DNA from: Mimachlamys varia
Taxonomy: Eukaryota > Mollusca > Bivalvia > Pectinida > Pectinidae
NCBI GenBank assembly: GCA_947623455.1
Contig: OX392545.1
Location: 28,223,001-28,287,000 of the forward strand
Direction: 5' to 3'
DNA: 64,000 nucleotides
The notes under the pieces were generated by a model. The model worked only from the letters and a program-made list of their open reading frames with translations, had not been told where the DNA came from and made no database searches. Below, in pieces: positions 44,461 through 55,720 of the stretch; positions within the stretch are counted from its first letter, which is position 1; each line of letters begins with the position of its first letter. A program made the translations under genes and the position numbers.

Positions 44461-45344
44461 AAACATCTTGGAGTGTGGTTTTCCTCTAACCTTTCTGTCA
44501 GTTTCTGAAAGTCATTCATATAATACAAGACAAAATAGTAACTGAACGCCTATTCCTTGTAAATCAAAGCATTGTTCAGATTCGTTCTTGCCAAGTTCAA
44601 TTAATTTATGGAGCAGGATATCCGAGGATAAATAATCCATCTGTCAATGCACTGTGTTTTATTATTTGAATGACTTTCAGAAACTGTAGAGAAAACAAGA
44701 TCAGATAAATAAGCGGGAGAAGATATGTGTATCATTTTATGAATATAAATGATCTTATGTTTTTGTCTACGATCTATTAATTATTCCAAACCTGTATCTT
44801 TATACAAAAGAGCAATACCGGCTAACTTGGTTCCACCAGTGGTAATTCTTGCAGTTTCAATTTGAATATCTTCTATCAAATCTTTTCTGAATAAAGACTT
44901 GAATAATAAAAATCAACACGTGTATTTATTTTAGGAAGTCGAAAAGGTCAAATGCTTAATTCTAGGTTACGATTAAAGTAAAGTGTAGCCTGTTGAACAA
45001 CCACCTGTATACTAAAAATCTTTGTAATTCTCAACACTGTTCCCGTGGTCCTAATATGGAGGACAATAAACATTATCTTATGTTTTCAAATTATATTCTC
45101 TACCGCACATTCAATTTGTTAAGCCTGAAATATTTGTAGCTGTCCAGAACTTTATTCTTGGAAGCAACAGATTTTAATAGCGTCCTACAGGTAGAGCTAT
45201 ATCCAACAATACATAAGTTGAAAATATTCTTCATCTATGTGTGTGAAAAACCTTATCACCACTGTCTTTTTTCATATATTGTTATTGTTTGCTTAGAATT
45301 CTAATAAAATAATATGTTCTGATACTTGTATATATATACAAATG
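44461..45344. other. unassigned; inverted repeat 44500-44525 / 44656-44680
   Basis: GTTTCTGAAAGTCATTCATA and its inverse flank about 130 bp. No gene recognised. Confidence 0.4.
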
Positions 45345-45430
45345 TACATTTATTAAGCACGGGTACAATTACGACAGGAAATTCACATTTTAACCTTCGG
45401 ATCAACAACACTAAGTGTAATACTTTGTGT
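45345..45430 (-). repeat. inverted fragment of the 47-62 kb repeat family
   Basis: TTAAGCACGGGTACAATTAC, GACAGGAAATTCACATTTTA and CCTTCGGATCAACAACACTA are the inverse of 47025-47095 and 57455-57525. Confidence 0.8.
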
Positions 45431-45592
45431 TTTTTAATACATTATAAGAAACACGGAAACGCAAATCACGAAGTAATACAATATTTTGACTCGTGCCCTA
45501 TCCGGGCCTCGAACTCACGATCTCCGGCCCCAAATCGCCTAGCCAGAAATACCTCCGGCCGTTACCACTGCGCCAACTCGACATCCCCAAAA
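45431..45592 (-). mobile_element. tRNA-derived SINE, minus strand
   Basis: On the minus strand: A box TTGGCGCAGTGGTAACGGC, then B box GAGTTCGAGGC, then a short body ending CGTGTTTCTTATAATG. It differs from the SINE at 40314. A body fragment recurs at 41017. Confidence 0.7.
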
Positions 45593-45635
45593 TAGGTTGT
45601 TTTGAAGTCGCAGTGATAGACGGTCCGGTATGTAT

Positions 45636-45732
45636 AGGTTATTGCATGGTTTTCGAGTAACAAGGGATTTATTACACCCGAGCGAAGCGAGGGTGTAATA
45701 AGTCCCGAGTGACGAGAAATCATGCAATAACT
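45636..45732. repeat. palindrome capped by GCGAAGC
   Basis: Outer arms TTATTGCATG/CATGCAATAA and inner arms TTATTACACCC/GGGTGTAATAA enclose GAGCGAAGCGAG (GCGAAGC at 45682-45688). Same apex heptamer as 18201-18207 and 47609-47615 (inverse). Confidence 0.8.
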
Positions 45733-45864
45733 GACTTACTGCATGCTTTCCAACTCGGAAACACAACATGTGTTAGTGAGCACTAATTAATCCCAGGTAG
45801 TTCTCAGGTAAGATCAAAGGTACAATGTAAGTTCCCTATAAACAGTCTTAGTGTGTCTTTCACA

Positions 45865-46080
45865 ATGGATGCAAGTGTTTTTCTGGATGATGATTTTGGA
45901 AATTTTACATTGGCACCATCACAAAGTCACCCAGATATCATGGATATAAGTACCAAAACTCTGTACTTTGAAGGCATACCAAAGAACAGAGTTTTGCTGC
46001 CCCTGTGTCAGACAAAGATATTCAAAGATCTTTTTAGTAGCAGTATAAAAATACCAAAAGTAACAATACTTGGGAGACAG
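45865..46080 (+). CDS. probable 5' coding exon of an unrecognised gene
   Basis: An ATG in good context (CACAATGG) opens a 72-codon frame beginning MDASVFLDDDFGNFTLAPSQ. It ends KIPKVTILGRQ exactly at CAG|GTATGT, a strong splice donor (46081). The length is a multiple of three, so the intron would be phase 0. Codon use and composition look protein-like, unlike the surrounding repeats. The end (VTILG followed by hydrophobic codons) recalls the first strands of OB-fold proteins, but I cannot name a family. Candidate acceptors downstream are TTTTTTCTTTCAG at about 46239 (short frame then stop) and TTCTGTGATTGTAG at about 46727, which would add 37 codons beginning NLYWMDTTLMF. Neither is proven. 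It may be a working gene or a captured exon. Confidence 0.5.
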
Positions 46081-46947
46081 GTATGTGGAATAGTTACTTT
46101 TAAATATAAAGAATGAATGATTTAATGAAATAGTTGATCCATTAATTAATTCTAATTAATTCATAATTGATTAATTGACTAATTAATAAATCAATTACAT
46201 CATAATACTAGTTAAGAATTTCTCATTTTTTCTTTCAGAAACTTTCACCAAGTCTTTTGTAAAACATTGAAATATGTATAATTTGCATTATTGTTGTTTC
46301 AATTATGGCTCTTATTTAATCCTTTGTTGTCACAGTCTACAGCACACATGGCCAGCCCCTTTCATGGCCACACACTCCTGATTGGTCATGAAAGGGGGAT
46401 TATGTGTGCAGTGGACTGTGGCAACAAGCGATTTATTGTCCACACTTTTCTTTTGTGAGAGTTGGGAAGTATGCAGTAATCTTACATGATCATTGTGGAA
46501 ATATAGATTTATCATAGTTATGTAAATGAGTGTATGGGTAAGTCCGGGTCAGAGTTCAGCAGCACGTGCCGCATTAGTGGCACGTGCGATTGGTAGCCTT
46601 AGGACAGTGATGACACGTAGAGGTGTCTGTGTTTGCCTAGCCATTGAACTATACGGACTTCCCACCCACCCACCCGTTTTTGAATCGTCTATGTGTCTAT
46701 TTTTCTTTTCATTCTGTGATTGTAGAACCTTTATTGGATGGACACAACATTGATGTTTGTAACATCCCAAAGTCGGATTGAAGCGAAGACACAGTGGGAA
46801 AGTGAAAGACTCTGTTTTGTGATTTATTGTTGTATCTAAAGTGATTAAAGTACGTCCTCATATAGCTAGGCGGACTAACTCCCAGTAATGAGTTTGAGTT
46901 TATATGATAAATAATTTATATTCGTTTGAGAAAAACGAATTAGAATA
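46081..46947. other. possible intron and unassigned DNA, with a long hairpin
   Basis: Contains the hairpin at 46325-46427 and a small CACGTG hairpin (GCACGTGCC/GGCACGTGC, 46562-46587). If the exon at 45865 is real, this holds its first intron and perhaps its second exon near 46728. Confidence 0.4.
46325..46427. repeat. hairpin with 43-bp arms and 20-bp loop
   Basis: Left TTGTTGTCACAGTCTAC..GCACACAT..CCCCTTTCATG pairs with the right arm with about six mismatches. Size and shape resemble a small foldback transposon or an RNA hairpin. Expression cannot be judged. Confidence 0.65.
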
Positions 46948-47168
46948 TAACGTCTATTATAATGATGTGAACACCTGCATCGCAATGCATATACATACAT
47001 GTTAAAAACACAATATATCATATACACTTAGTGTTGTTGATCCGAAGGTTAAAATTTGAATTTCCTGTCGTAATTGTACCCGTGCTTAATATATGTTATC
47101 TTGTACAATTCGTATGCATGTATGTATATGCATTGCGATCCAGGTGTTCACATCACTATAATAGACGA
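46948..47168. repeat. inverted repeat with 54-bp arms
   Basis: CGTCTATTATA.TGATGTGAACACCTG..TCGCAATGCATATACATACA at 46948-47002 is inverted at 47112-47168. The loop of about 110 bp contains the GTTGATCCGAAGG block shared with 57465. Confidence 0.7.
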
Positions 47169-49377
47169 TTTCCACTATGATCATGCATCAAGACTTGCTA
47201 TCATTATACATCTTGAATTAGAATTAAATGAGCTTAAGTAACAGGAGTAGCCCCATTCTGTTCTGATAATTTTTTTTATATCTACAGTAAAATGATTGTC
47301 CTGTATACAATAAATATTTACGTTTTACATCGCATATATGCAAATAATTTAATCTTGTTTGAAACAAGCTTTTTCATTGGTTTAAAAAATTATGTTATCA
47401 GCCCATAATGTAAAAAATTGACGTCGCCGTTTATAAAGTTGCTTTTGATTTGCTGATGCAGCAGCGTATTAATTTGTAAGAGAAGAGAGTCCATCGATAA
47501 AAAGAATTTTCGCAGGGTATAGATTAAATTATAAGGGATTACTTGAATCTATTTTGTATGTTATGGGGTAATAACACAAAAAACCGGAGTGTACTCTCAT
47601 CATAAACCGCTTCGCGGTTTATTTAGAGTACACTCCAGTTTTTTGTGTGTTATACCCCAATAACATAAAAAATAGATTTAAGTTAATCCTTAAATAAATC
47701 CCTATGTTATTTCTATCTCTCAGCTTCTGACATTTAGCAGTTACATATATGAGATTATGTGTTTTCGAGCAAATACAAAATACATGTACACTTTTGTATA
47801 TTAGCAATTTGAAAACGCGCATTAAGAAAATATACACACCTATGTTTTGATTGTTAATGCGTCAAAAAACATCCATAAGCAGTTGTGTGTATTGCTTTCG
47901 ACGCAAACCAAGTAAACATCAAGTTCTCAAAAAGGGGCAATTTATATTGTGAAATTGCCGGTTTTGGAGGTAAAAAGGTAAGTTTTCGAATAGATTCAGA
48001 AGGCTTTTGAAACATTTGATATGTGCACGGACCGCAGCAAGACAAACACGTGTAACACCAATAGTTGTTTTGTACCCAAATATTACATTTTTGTAAAAAA
48101 ACTTGAACACAGTCTTGCAAAATAAATTCTTGGTGTTTGGTAAATGTGTGCACAAAAAAACCCCAACATTTTCTCTTTTTAAATATGCATTTTTATATAC
48201 ATAACTAGTTGCATTATTGCTTCAATATATCATCGTATACCCGTTTTCTGTGTGTAAAAACTGTCATTGTTATTTTTTAATTATGTTAAGAAATATGAAA
48301 AAATGTGTTTTAAAGGGAAAATTTCTAGAACAATTTAACTATTTTATATTCAAATTTCATGTTCAAACAAAACATTTTTCTAATATTGGCCTGTGTTGTT
48401 GAATATAATAAGGAAGTGTTTAACTACCAGGGCCCAGTTGTTCAAAGAATAATTAGCTTGATTAATACTTCACGACATTTTTCAAAATTGAATAATTCTG
48501 TCGGTGTTCAAGGTAAAGTTTTAAAATTTTGCATGTGAGTTGATACTATTAGTTTTTTTATATTTGTTGTGATATATTTATGATATAGTTGTAACAACTG
48601 GGCCCTGGTGCCAGTTGTCCACGATTGGTGCAATAAAGACATAAACTTACAAAATGTCACAACTACTATAACAGGGCCACTCCTGACATACAAGCATGAT
48701 AAATTGATGTCTCAAGCCGGAAAAGTCCAGTGGTTAACAACCAGATGTTTACGATTGGTACAATAAATGTCACACCGAAGAAGAGAGAAGGATATTGATG
48801 CCGTGTCATAAAAGTACAATTAGTTGCAGTGTACTGAATACCTCTTATATAAATCTTATGTTAATTATTCTAACTGCACAGACACACAGATGATGTCAAT
48901 TGTGTTGTCAGGAGTTGGGCGTTATCTCTAATAATCTGTCCCAGTTGTGACATTTTTCCATATCTTCTTTATCGTTACTAAAGCAAATACATTTTTGAAT
49001 ACTCGGTATTATAATTTTCTTTAATAATAAGTTTTAATGCTTGTACTGATACACATCTTGCTCTATAGTTATAATGCCTCATAATGAATAATATAAGATT
49101 TTCAGTTGTATAATATGTTTTTTTTTGTTTCGCATTCCAAAATGAACGTTTCTTTATTGAAAGTAAATGGAATCAGTAGAGCTTCTAGCAAAACTTCAAA
49201 GCTCTCATAAAATGATTGTACCTCTTGACACTCCCATATGTATAATGTATAATTGTTTGCTATTCTGATTTACGTAAAACGCAGTGTGGACTATCGGATA
49301 AACCGATTTTAAATAAATGTGAACTGGTGGTTAATATGTGTTGGTTTATTCTTTATTGAAGCCACTGTAATTTAGAA
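47020..49377 (+). repeat. tandem segmental duplication, unit 1 left part
   Basis: Collinear with 57441-60510. Differences: a 345-bp insertion here (47347-47691), a deletion of about 550 bp at about 47910, and lack of the microsatellite insertion of unit 2. It ends at the target site CTGTAATTTAGAA (49365-49377), where the LINE entered. Confidence 0.92.
47347..47691. mobile_element. 345-bp insertion with long palindrome, 5-bp target duplication
   Basis: AAATA is duplicated at 47342-47346 and 47692-47696. Three paralogous sites (about 57770, 56850 and 60795) read GCAAATAAATCCC without it. The right half is a palindrome (47536-47689) with arms of about 70 bp and apex AAACCGCTTCGCGGTTT (GCTTCGC at 47609-47615). 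No coding content. Confidence 0.8.
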
Positions 49378-49535
49378 GTTTATGTTTTTAGTTTAAACAT
49401 ATTTTATTGTCACGAAAACGACAAGAGGATTGGGCAAAAGTTATGTCAACTTATGAAACGCCCTTTCCCAACATCATGATAAATACAACATACAATAAAC
49501 CTAGACAGTAACAATTATATATACATGTTTTATAT

Positions 49536-52500
49536 TTAGAACCTTTTACTGGACTTGATGTAAGTTTGCACGTGTCTGAAAATTCTGAAATTTATATTAT
49601 TGGCATACAATTCATTACCATATAATAATACTTTTAAATTGATATCTATATTTAATTGTCGTAACTGATCAAATAATATCATTCTGCTGTCAACATAATT
49701 GTCACATACAAAGAAAAAATGATAAGCATTTTCACAACGATTTCCACAACTGTAATTTGGACTATTGGTTAGATGAACTCGAAATAAGTATTAATTTAAT
49801 TGACTACATCGATTTCTTAGTTTAGTGTGTATTATATTTATTTTCCTATCTCCAAAATTAAAATATACTGGGTATTTACTGCCGAAATCATGTGTCAGGT
49901 TTCTTTTAAAGATTGCAAGAGAAGGCGAAAACCTAGTTTGTTCACTCAGGTCATTCCACATTTTTTGAGAGGAAGGTATAAAAGATGAGTTTGTTAGAGA
50001 AAGTCTATAATATGGAATTCTATAATAATTGTTATTTCTTAGCGCATAGTTGTTAGTATCGCCGACTTTTGGAGGCAGAAGTGAATGGAGGTAATATGGC
50101 GTTAAGTAATTTTCCATCTTATAAATAAGGCTCAATTTTCTCCTTCTCCTCCTCTCACAAAGTGTCTCAAGGCTCGTTTCTGCATATAAAGCTAAAACAT
50201 TTACATATGACGGTAGACTGGTGATTATTCGCGCTGCCTCGCGTTGTGCTTTTTCTAATTTTAATGAGTCCAATTCTGAACATCCATCCCAAAGTTCACA
50301 TGCATACTCTAAAATAGGCAGAATAAACGTTTTGTATATCCTAAGTAATGCATCCCTTTTCAATATAAATTTCAATTTTCTTAACATATTAACCTTTTTC
50401 ATAACTGATTCATATACTGCATTAACGTGGTCCCCCCATTTGGCAGTTGAACTAATAATTACCCCGAGATGTCTATGTCGATCCGTAAAATTAAGAAATT
50501 TACCGTCAAAAACAATGTCAAGGTCTTCGTCGATTTCGTCAGCATTAGATATAAAGATCATTTCAGTCTTGTCTGGATTAAAAGTCACTAACCAAGTGTT
50601 TGCCCATTTACTCAGGGATTCGAGGTCTCTGTTTAACATATGTTCAATTTCTTGACAGGAAGAAGAAGAAGCTAATAGGGAAGTATCATCAGCGAAAAGA
50701 CGAGAACATGACTCTAATACGTCGGCTATGTCGTTAATAAAGATAAGAAATAAAAGAGGACCTAGAATCGAGCCTTGAGGCACCCCTGCTTCAATCGTAG
50801 TTAGATCTGAATATGAATTATTTATGAGGACTTTTTGCTTACGATTTAGAAGATAGTTTTTTAGCCACTTAAGAATTTCCCCAGTAAAGCCGTACGATTG
50901 TAATTTAACAAGAAGTCCACGGTGCCATACACGGTCAAATGCTTTAGAAATGTCGCAAAAAACTATACACTAATGTTTTTTTTCTTCAAGAGCCAAACAA
51001 ATGTTGTGATACAATTCAATTAATTGGAACACAGTGGAATGACCTGGCATGAAACCAGACTGATACTGATAAAAAAGAGAATTTTGTAACAAGAAATTAT
51101 GCATATGCTTAAAAATCACCCTTTCAAATACTTTCCCAACAGTTGATAAAAGAGAAATTGGTCTATAGTTCGTTGGAGAATACCTATCATTTTTTTTAAA
51201 AAGTGGCATAACATTAGCAAGCTTCCATACATCTGGATATACACCTTTAACCAATGATAAATTAAACAGTAATTCTAACGGCTTACAAATCGTATTAGCA
51301 GTATATTTCAACATATGATGGCTTATTCCATCATGGCCCGAAGCCTTGCCGAGTTTCAGTGTATGTAAAACATCCCTAATTTCAATAAAAGTTAATCTAA
51401 CACTATTTAACATATTTTCAGTCCTGGAGGCGAAATTTGGTAAAGATATTCCAGTATCGTCAAGACGAGTTATGCTACAAAAATATTCATTTAAAAGATT
51501 TGCTTTCTCTGTATCGGAAGTGGCTACAGTGTCTGAATTTGGATCTACAAGTGTTGGGATTTGTTGTGTTGATGAACTAGATTTCATTAGGCGTTTAACA
51601 AGTCTCCAATAAGCTTTTGGATCTGAACTAAAATACTCATCAATAAGACCATGTACATTTTCATAAAAGTTTAGGCGTGCGTATTTTTTCATGTTGTTAA
51701 CTTTATTCCTCTGGTCCTTATATTTTCTAATGTCAGAATGTCGTTTGGTTTGTTTTCCCTTTTTGTAAAGTCTGTCCCGAATTCTTATATTTTTCCTAAT
51801 TTCAGAAGTCATCCAAGGTTTGTCGTTTGGTCGAATAATAACTTCCTTTGATGGTATACACTCATTAGCAAACTGTAAAAATATATCAGTAAAACGTTCA
51901 CATGCTAAATCTACAGAGTCGCAATTAAAAATCATATTTTCCCAGTCATATTCCGATATAAGATTATTGAGGCGTTCAAAATCGGCCCTTCTGTATAGCC
52001 ATACCTTACGTGTATAAACTGATGAAATATTACATGGTATTTTTATATTTGCCATACAACCTTCGTGATCGCTAAATTCTCTATCGATTGAAACAGTAGA
52101 GGAAAAAGTATAAGAAATAGAATCAGATAAAAGTATAGGATCTAGTAGACTATGTCTGGTTTGCCCAAACCTAGTAGGTTCTTCTATAACATTAATTAGA
52201 CCAAACGAACTAATAATATTACAAAGAGTATGAGTTGGCGATACTGATAAAAGATCGACGTTTAAGTCACCAGTTAAAATTACGTTAGGAGACAAATCAA
52301 AAGCATTACTTAATGAATCATAAAGATTTTCCCAGAATGTCACACCCGAATTTTCTGGTCTATACGCTGTACCCAAAATAAAAGAATAGTTGTTAAATTT
52401 AACCTGTATCCAAACTGATTCATCCCCGGGGTGTTCCAGTTGTTGTAATCTAGCAACATTTAATAAATTGTTAGCGTAGACTAAGATCCCCCCACCCGCA

Positions 52501-52943
52501 TAATTTCTGTCTAGTCTAAAAGGTGGCTGGAAACCGTCAATTATAATGTCGTTTGTAGAAATCCTATCGTCAAGATGAGTTTCAGTTAAACAGATTATGT
52601 GATATTCATTTGCTATATCTTCAATATATTCTAATTTATTTCTTACACTTCTAATATTTAGGTGAAACACTGAAATCTCGTCAAGGCTCGGACCAGGATT
52701 TGACTCAACATCCATACTTTGCAATATCAGTATCAAAAGTACTAAGGAAAAATCTAAGTTATGAAAACATGACACCATATATAAAACAATCCCATTCACA
52801 AAGCTATTGATAAGATTTTTCATATTCAAAATGTTACTAAGATTAATAATTAAAACAACCTTTGATTTGATTAAACATATACCATATGCCTTGGAGTAAA
52901 AAACACCGATCGCCACTCTGTGGCTCAAATAATCATTACCCAT
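49536..52943 (-). pseudogene. LINE polyprotein: 2A, EEP endonuclease, reverse transcriptase; two nonsense codons
   Basis: One frame of 1,136 codons from the first ATG (52943; the open frame extends to 53036 without ATG). Near the N-terminus is DVESNPGP (52689-52712) after a hydrophobic run. The endonuclease has HLNIRS, CLTETHLD, GTAYRP, TGDLNVD and SDHEG, matching the catalytic Asn, Glu, Asp and His positions. The reverse transcriptase has NYRPISLLSTVGKVFERVI, GFMPGHST, FCDISKAFDRVWHRGL, VPQGSILGPLLF and the active-site LFADDTSLL (near 50690). The C-terminus has YSCGN..C...YHFFFVC. Frame-breaking events are only TAG (50970-50972, just before FCDISKAFD) and TAA (49791-49793). The final stop is 49536-49538. 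Everything else is open, so inactivation is recent. Confidence 0.93.
52689..52712 (-). other. 2A-like (StopGo) peptide coding sequence, DVESNPGP
   Basis: Matches the consensus D(V/I)ExNPGP at which ribosomes skip the Gly-Pro bond. It lies between an N-terminal leader and the endonuclease, as described for 2A motifs in animal CR1-type LINEs. The upstream residues LVLLILILQSM are hydrophobic, as in active 2As. It would release the leader from the enzyme. Activity is inferred. Confidence 0.85.
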
Positions 52944-53036
52944 TATCAAAATAGAAATACATGTGAACAAATGGGCGATCGGATTCAAATTCAGACAAAC
53001 GTGCAGTCCAGTAAAAGTAAAAATGAAAAAAATCAA

Positions 53037-54499
53037 AGCAACGTACTTTGCTTGTGTATTTGTTCAAAAATACATCGAAAGAGGAAATGAACAAATAAAT
53101 GTACATGTAATGTATAAGAGAATACATTTTATGGTCAAAAGATAGAGTGGGGATGTTTTTGTAATGCGTGAAAACATAAGAAACAAAGTTTACTGGCGTG
53201 ATTACTGCAATCGAGTTTATAGGAAAACACTAGAGGTGTTCCAAACCGTACTGGATAAACAGGTATGCACGTGAAGTTTGTGCGACCGAGAAGAGATCAA
53301 AATACCATGTGCTTGTTCTATATACTATGTGTATGTTTGGATTTTATCGTGTGTTGGATTTATTCTGGTACAAGAGATGCTAAGGAGTCCAGGGGACGAG
53401 GATATTAGAAATATAAATGATGGAACGGAAACATGTGGGGTATAGGAACGAAGAGGCGCTTATATATATCATATAGCTGTACAAGGTAAGACCACCGGTA
53501 ACGGGAAGCTGTTTACTATATCATTGATTATCATGTTGAAATTGATTCTTCAACTTACAATTTATAACCTGTAGAAAATGGGGTGAAGATAAAAGTGAAT
53601 GTTATATATATATTAGTTGTATTTCAAGGGTACTGCGCATGCATAATAGGTAAAAAATACATACGTGTACATTGAACAAACCCTAGTTTATAAACAAAGT
53701 TGTACGAATAAAGTAGAATTTAGAAGTGCCATTGTACATACCAACATATATTTATAAACAAATCTATTGATCTATATAAAAACATTTAAAACTAGCAATT
53801 TCTTTGTACACATTCGTTTAGTCTTCATTGGGTATTCATATAAATACAATTTTACACACATAATTCGACTATATATACAGTTGTAGTAACATGTTTGCAA
53901 TCAAAGCTATAGTTTCAAAGACAGTATATTTACAAAGAAACCCGACTATTAATAGCATTTTCACAAACACAACCATATATGAAAAGCATATTCATATACC
54001 GTGCTATACATAATATTTTACCTTAAAAAATTACATTGGATACTAAACGTGGATGGTATATAATTCAACTTATGATTTCTTTGCATACACTAGTATATAA
54101 AAATGGCTTTGCATGGATAGTTAATTCATGAAATACGCTATACGTATACATATTTCAAGTTGATATTTTTTATTTAAAGTACGAGAATGTCGAATACATA
54201 TTTAAAATAGTTTCTTTTGTACACTAGTATAAGAAGACAATTTAACATGGATGGTATATAAAAAAGCTATGGAATCATCTCACAAAAGAAACTATACACA
54301 GTGGTAAGAATATACTTTCATTGTACACACTAGTATATACATGTATAGAGTCTTTATTTCACTGAGACTTTCATACTTGTCGTAGATATTTGGTTTGCTT
54401 ACGACGCGGTTTGACCATATAAACCGTACTTATCAATTCAATAATTAGAGGTTTAAATAGGAAATTTCATAATATTAACATTTAATACATGTTTCTTGA
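53037..54499 (-). other. LINE 5' region between monomers and ORF
   Basis: No domain-bearing frame. A loose motif ACACTAGTATA recurs near 54087, 54222 and 54327 with CATGGATGGTATATAA-like blocks, suggesting older, decayed repeats. Position inside the insertion makes it part of the LINE leader. Confidence 0.55.
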
Positions 54500-55720
54500 T
54501 AAAGGTTACTGGTTACATGTTTCTGGTTTCATGACGTTTGTATAGGTTACTAAGGACAGAGAAGAGTTGAAAACAAGTTACTGGATATGGGTTTCTAGGT
54601 ACAGGATACTAGTTAGAGGGCTTTGGTTTTTGGGTACAGATACTAAGTAGCGGGTACATGTTTCTGGATATGGGATTCTAGGTACAGGGTACTAGTTTAA
54701 GGGCTTTAGTTCCTGTGTACAAGATACTAAGTACAGGGTACATGTTTATGGTTTCTAGTTACAATGTACTAGTTTAAGGACATGAGTTCCTGGGTACAGG
54801 ATACTAAGTACAAGGAACATGTTTCTGGTTTCTAGGTACAGGATCTAGTTTAAGGGCTCGTGTTCCTGGGTACAAGGTGCTAAGTACAGGGTACATGTTT
54901 CTGGATATGGGTTTCCAGGTACAGGGTACTAGTTTAAGGACTAGAGTTCCTGGGTACCAGATACTACATACAGGGTACATGTTTCTGGATATGGGTTTCA
55001 AGGTACCGGGTACCAGTTTAAGGGCTTGTGTTCCTGGGTACAAGATGCTACGTACAGGGTACATGTTTCTGGATATGGGTTTCCAGGTACAGGGTACTAG
55101 TTTAAGGACTTGAGTTCCTGGGTACAAGATACTAAGTACAGGGTACATGTGTCTGGTTTCAAGGTACAAGGACCTAGTTTAATGGCTTTGGTTCCTGGGT
55201 ACGAGATACTGAGTAGATGGGTACAAGTTTCTGGATATGGGTTTCCAGGTTCGGGAATTAGTTTAAGGACTTGAGTTCCTGGGTATAGGATACTAAGTAC
55301 AGGGAACATGTGTTTCTGGTTTCTAGTTACAGGGTACTAGTTTGAGGACTAGAGTTCCTGGGTACAAGAAACTAAGTATAGGGTACATGTTTCTGGATAT
55401 GGGTTTCCAGGTACAGGGTACTAGTTTGATGGCTTTAGTTTCTGGGTACAAGATACTAAGTAGAGGGAACATGTTTCTGGTTTCTAGTTTAAGGGCCTGA
55501 GTACAAGATATTAAGTACAGGTTACATGTTACTGGATATGAGTTTTTAGGTACAGGTTACTAGTTTAAGGGCTTGGGTTGATGGGTACAAAATATTAAGT
55601 ACAGGGTACATGTCTCTAGATACTTAGATACTAAGAACATGCAGGGTTCATGTTTCTGAATATGGCTCTCTAGGTACAAAGTACGGCTAACTAGGATGAC
55701 TAGCTGTTTGGTACATGTTC
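54500..55720 (-). repeat. ~80-bp degenerate monomers in the LINE 5' region
   Basis: In plus orientation GGTACTAGTTTAAGG, (A/G)GTTCCTGGGTACA, AGATACTAAGTACAGGGTAC and ATGTTTCTGG.TATGGGTTTC recur about every 77-83 bp, roughly 12-14 times. Shorter GGTACAGGGTACGGGTTTCT versions continue to about 56540. They lie inside the target-duplicated insertion, so they belong to the element and may act as promoter monomers. Confidence 0.8.

Noticed and set aside
46526..46753. 75-residue frame after the putative exon
   Set aside because: Overlaps a CACGTG hairpin and a candidate acceptor, has no domain, and its opposite strand is equally open.
54804..55309. Frames rich in PGT and YPGTQ in the LINE leader
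   Set aside because: They are translations of the ~80-bp monomers, open on both strands, with no ORF1 domain.
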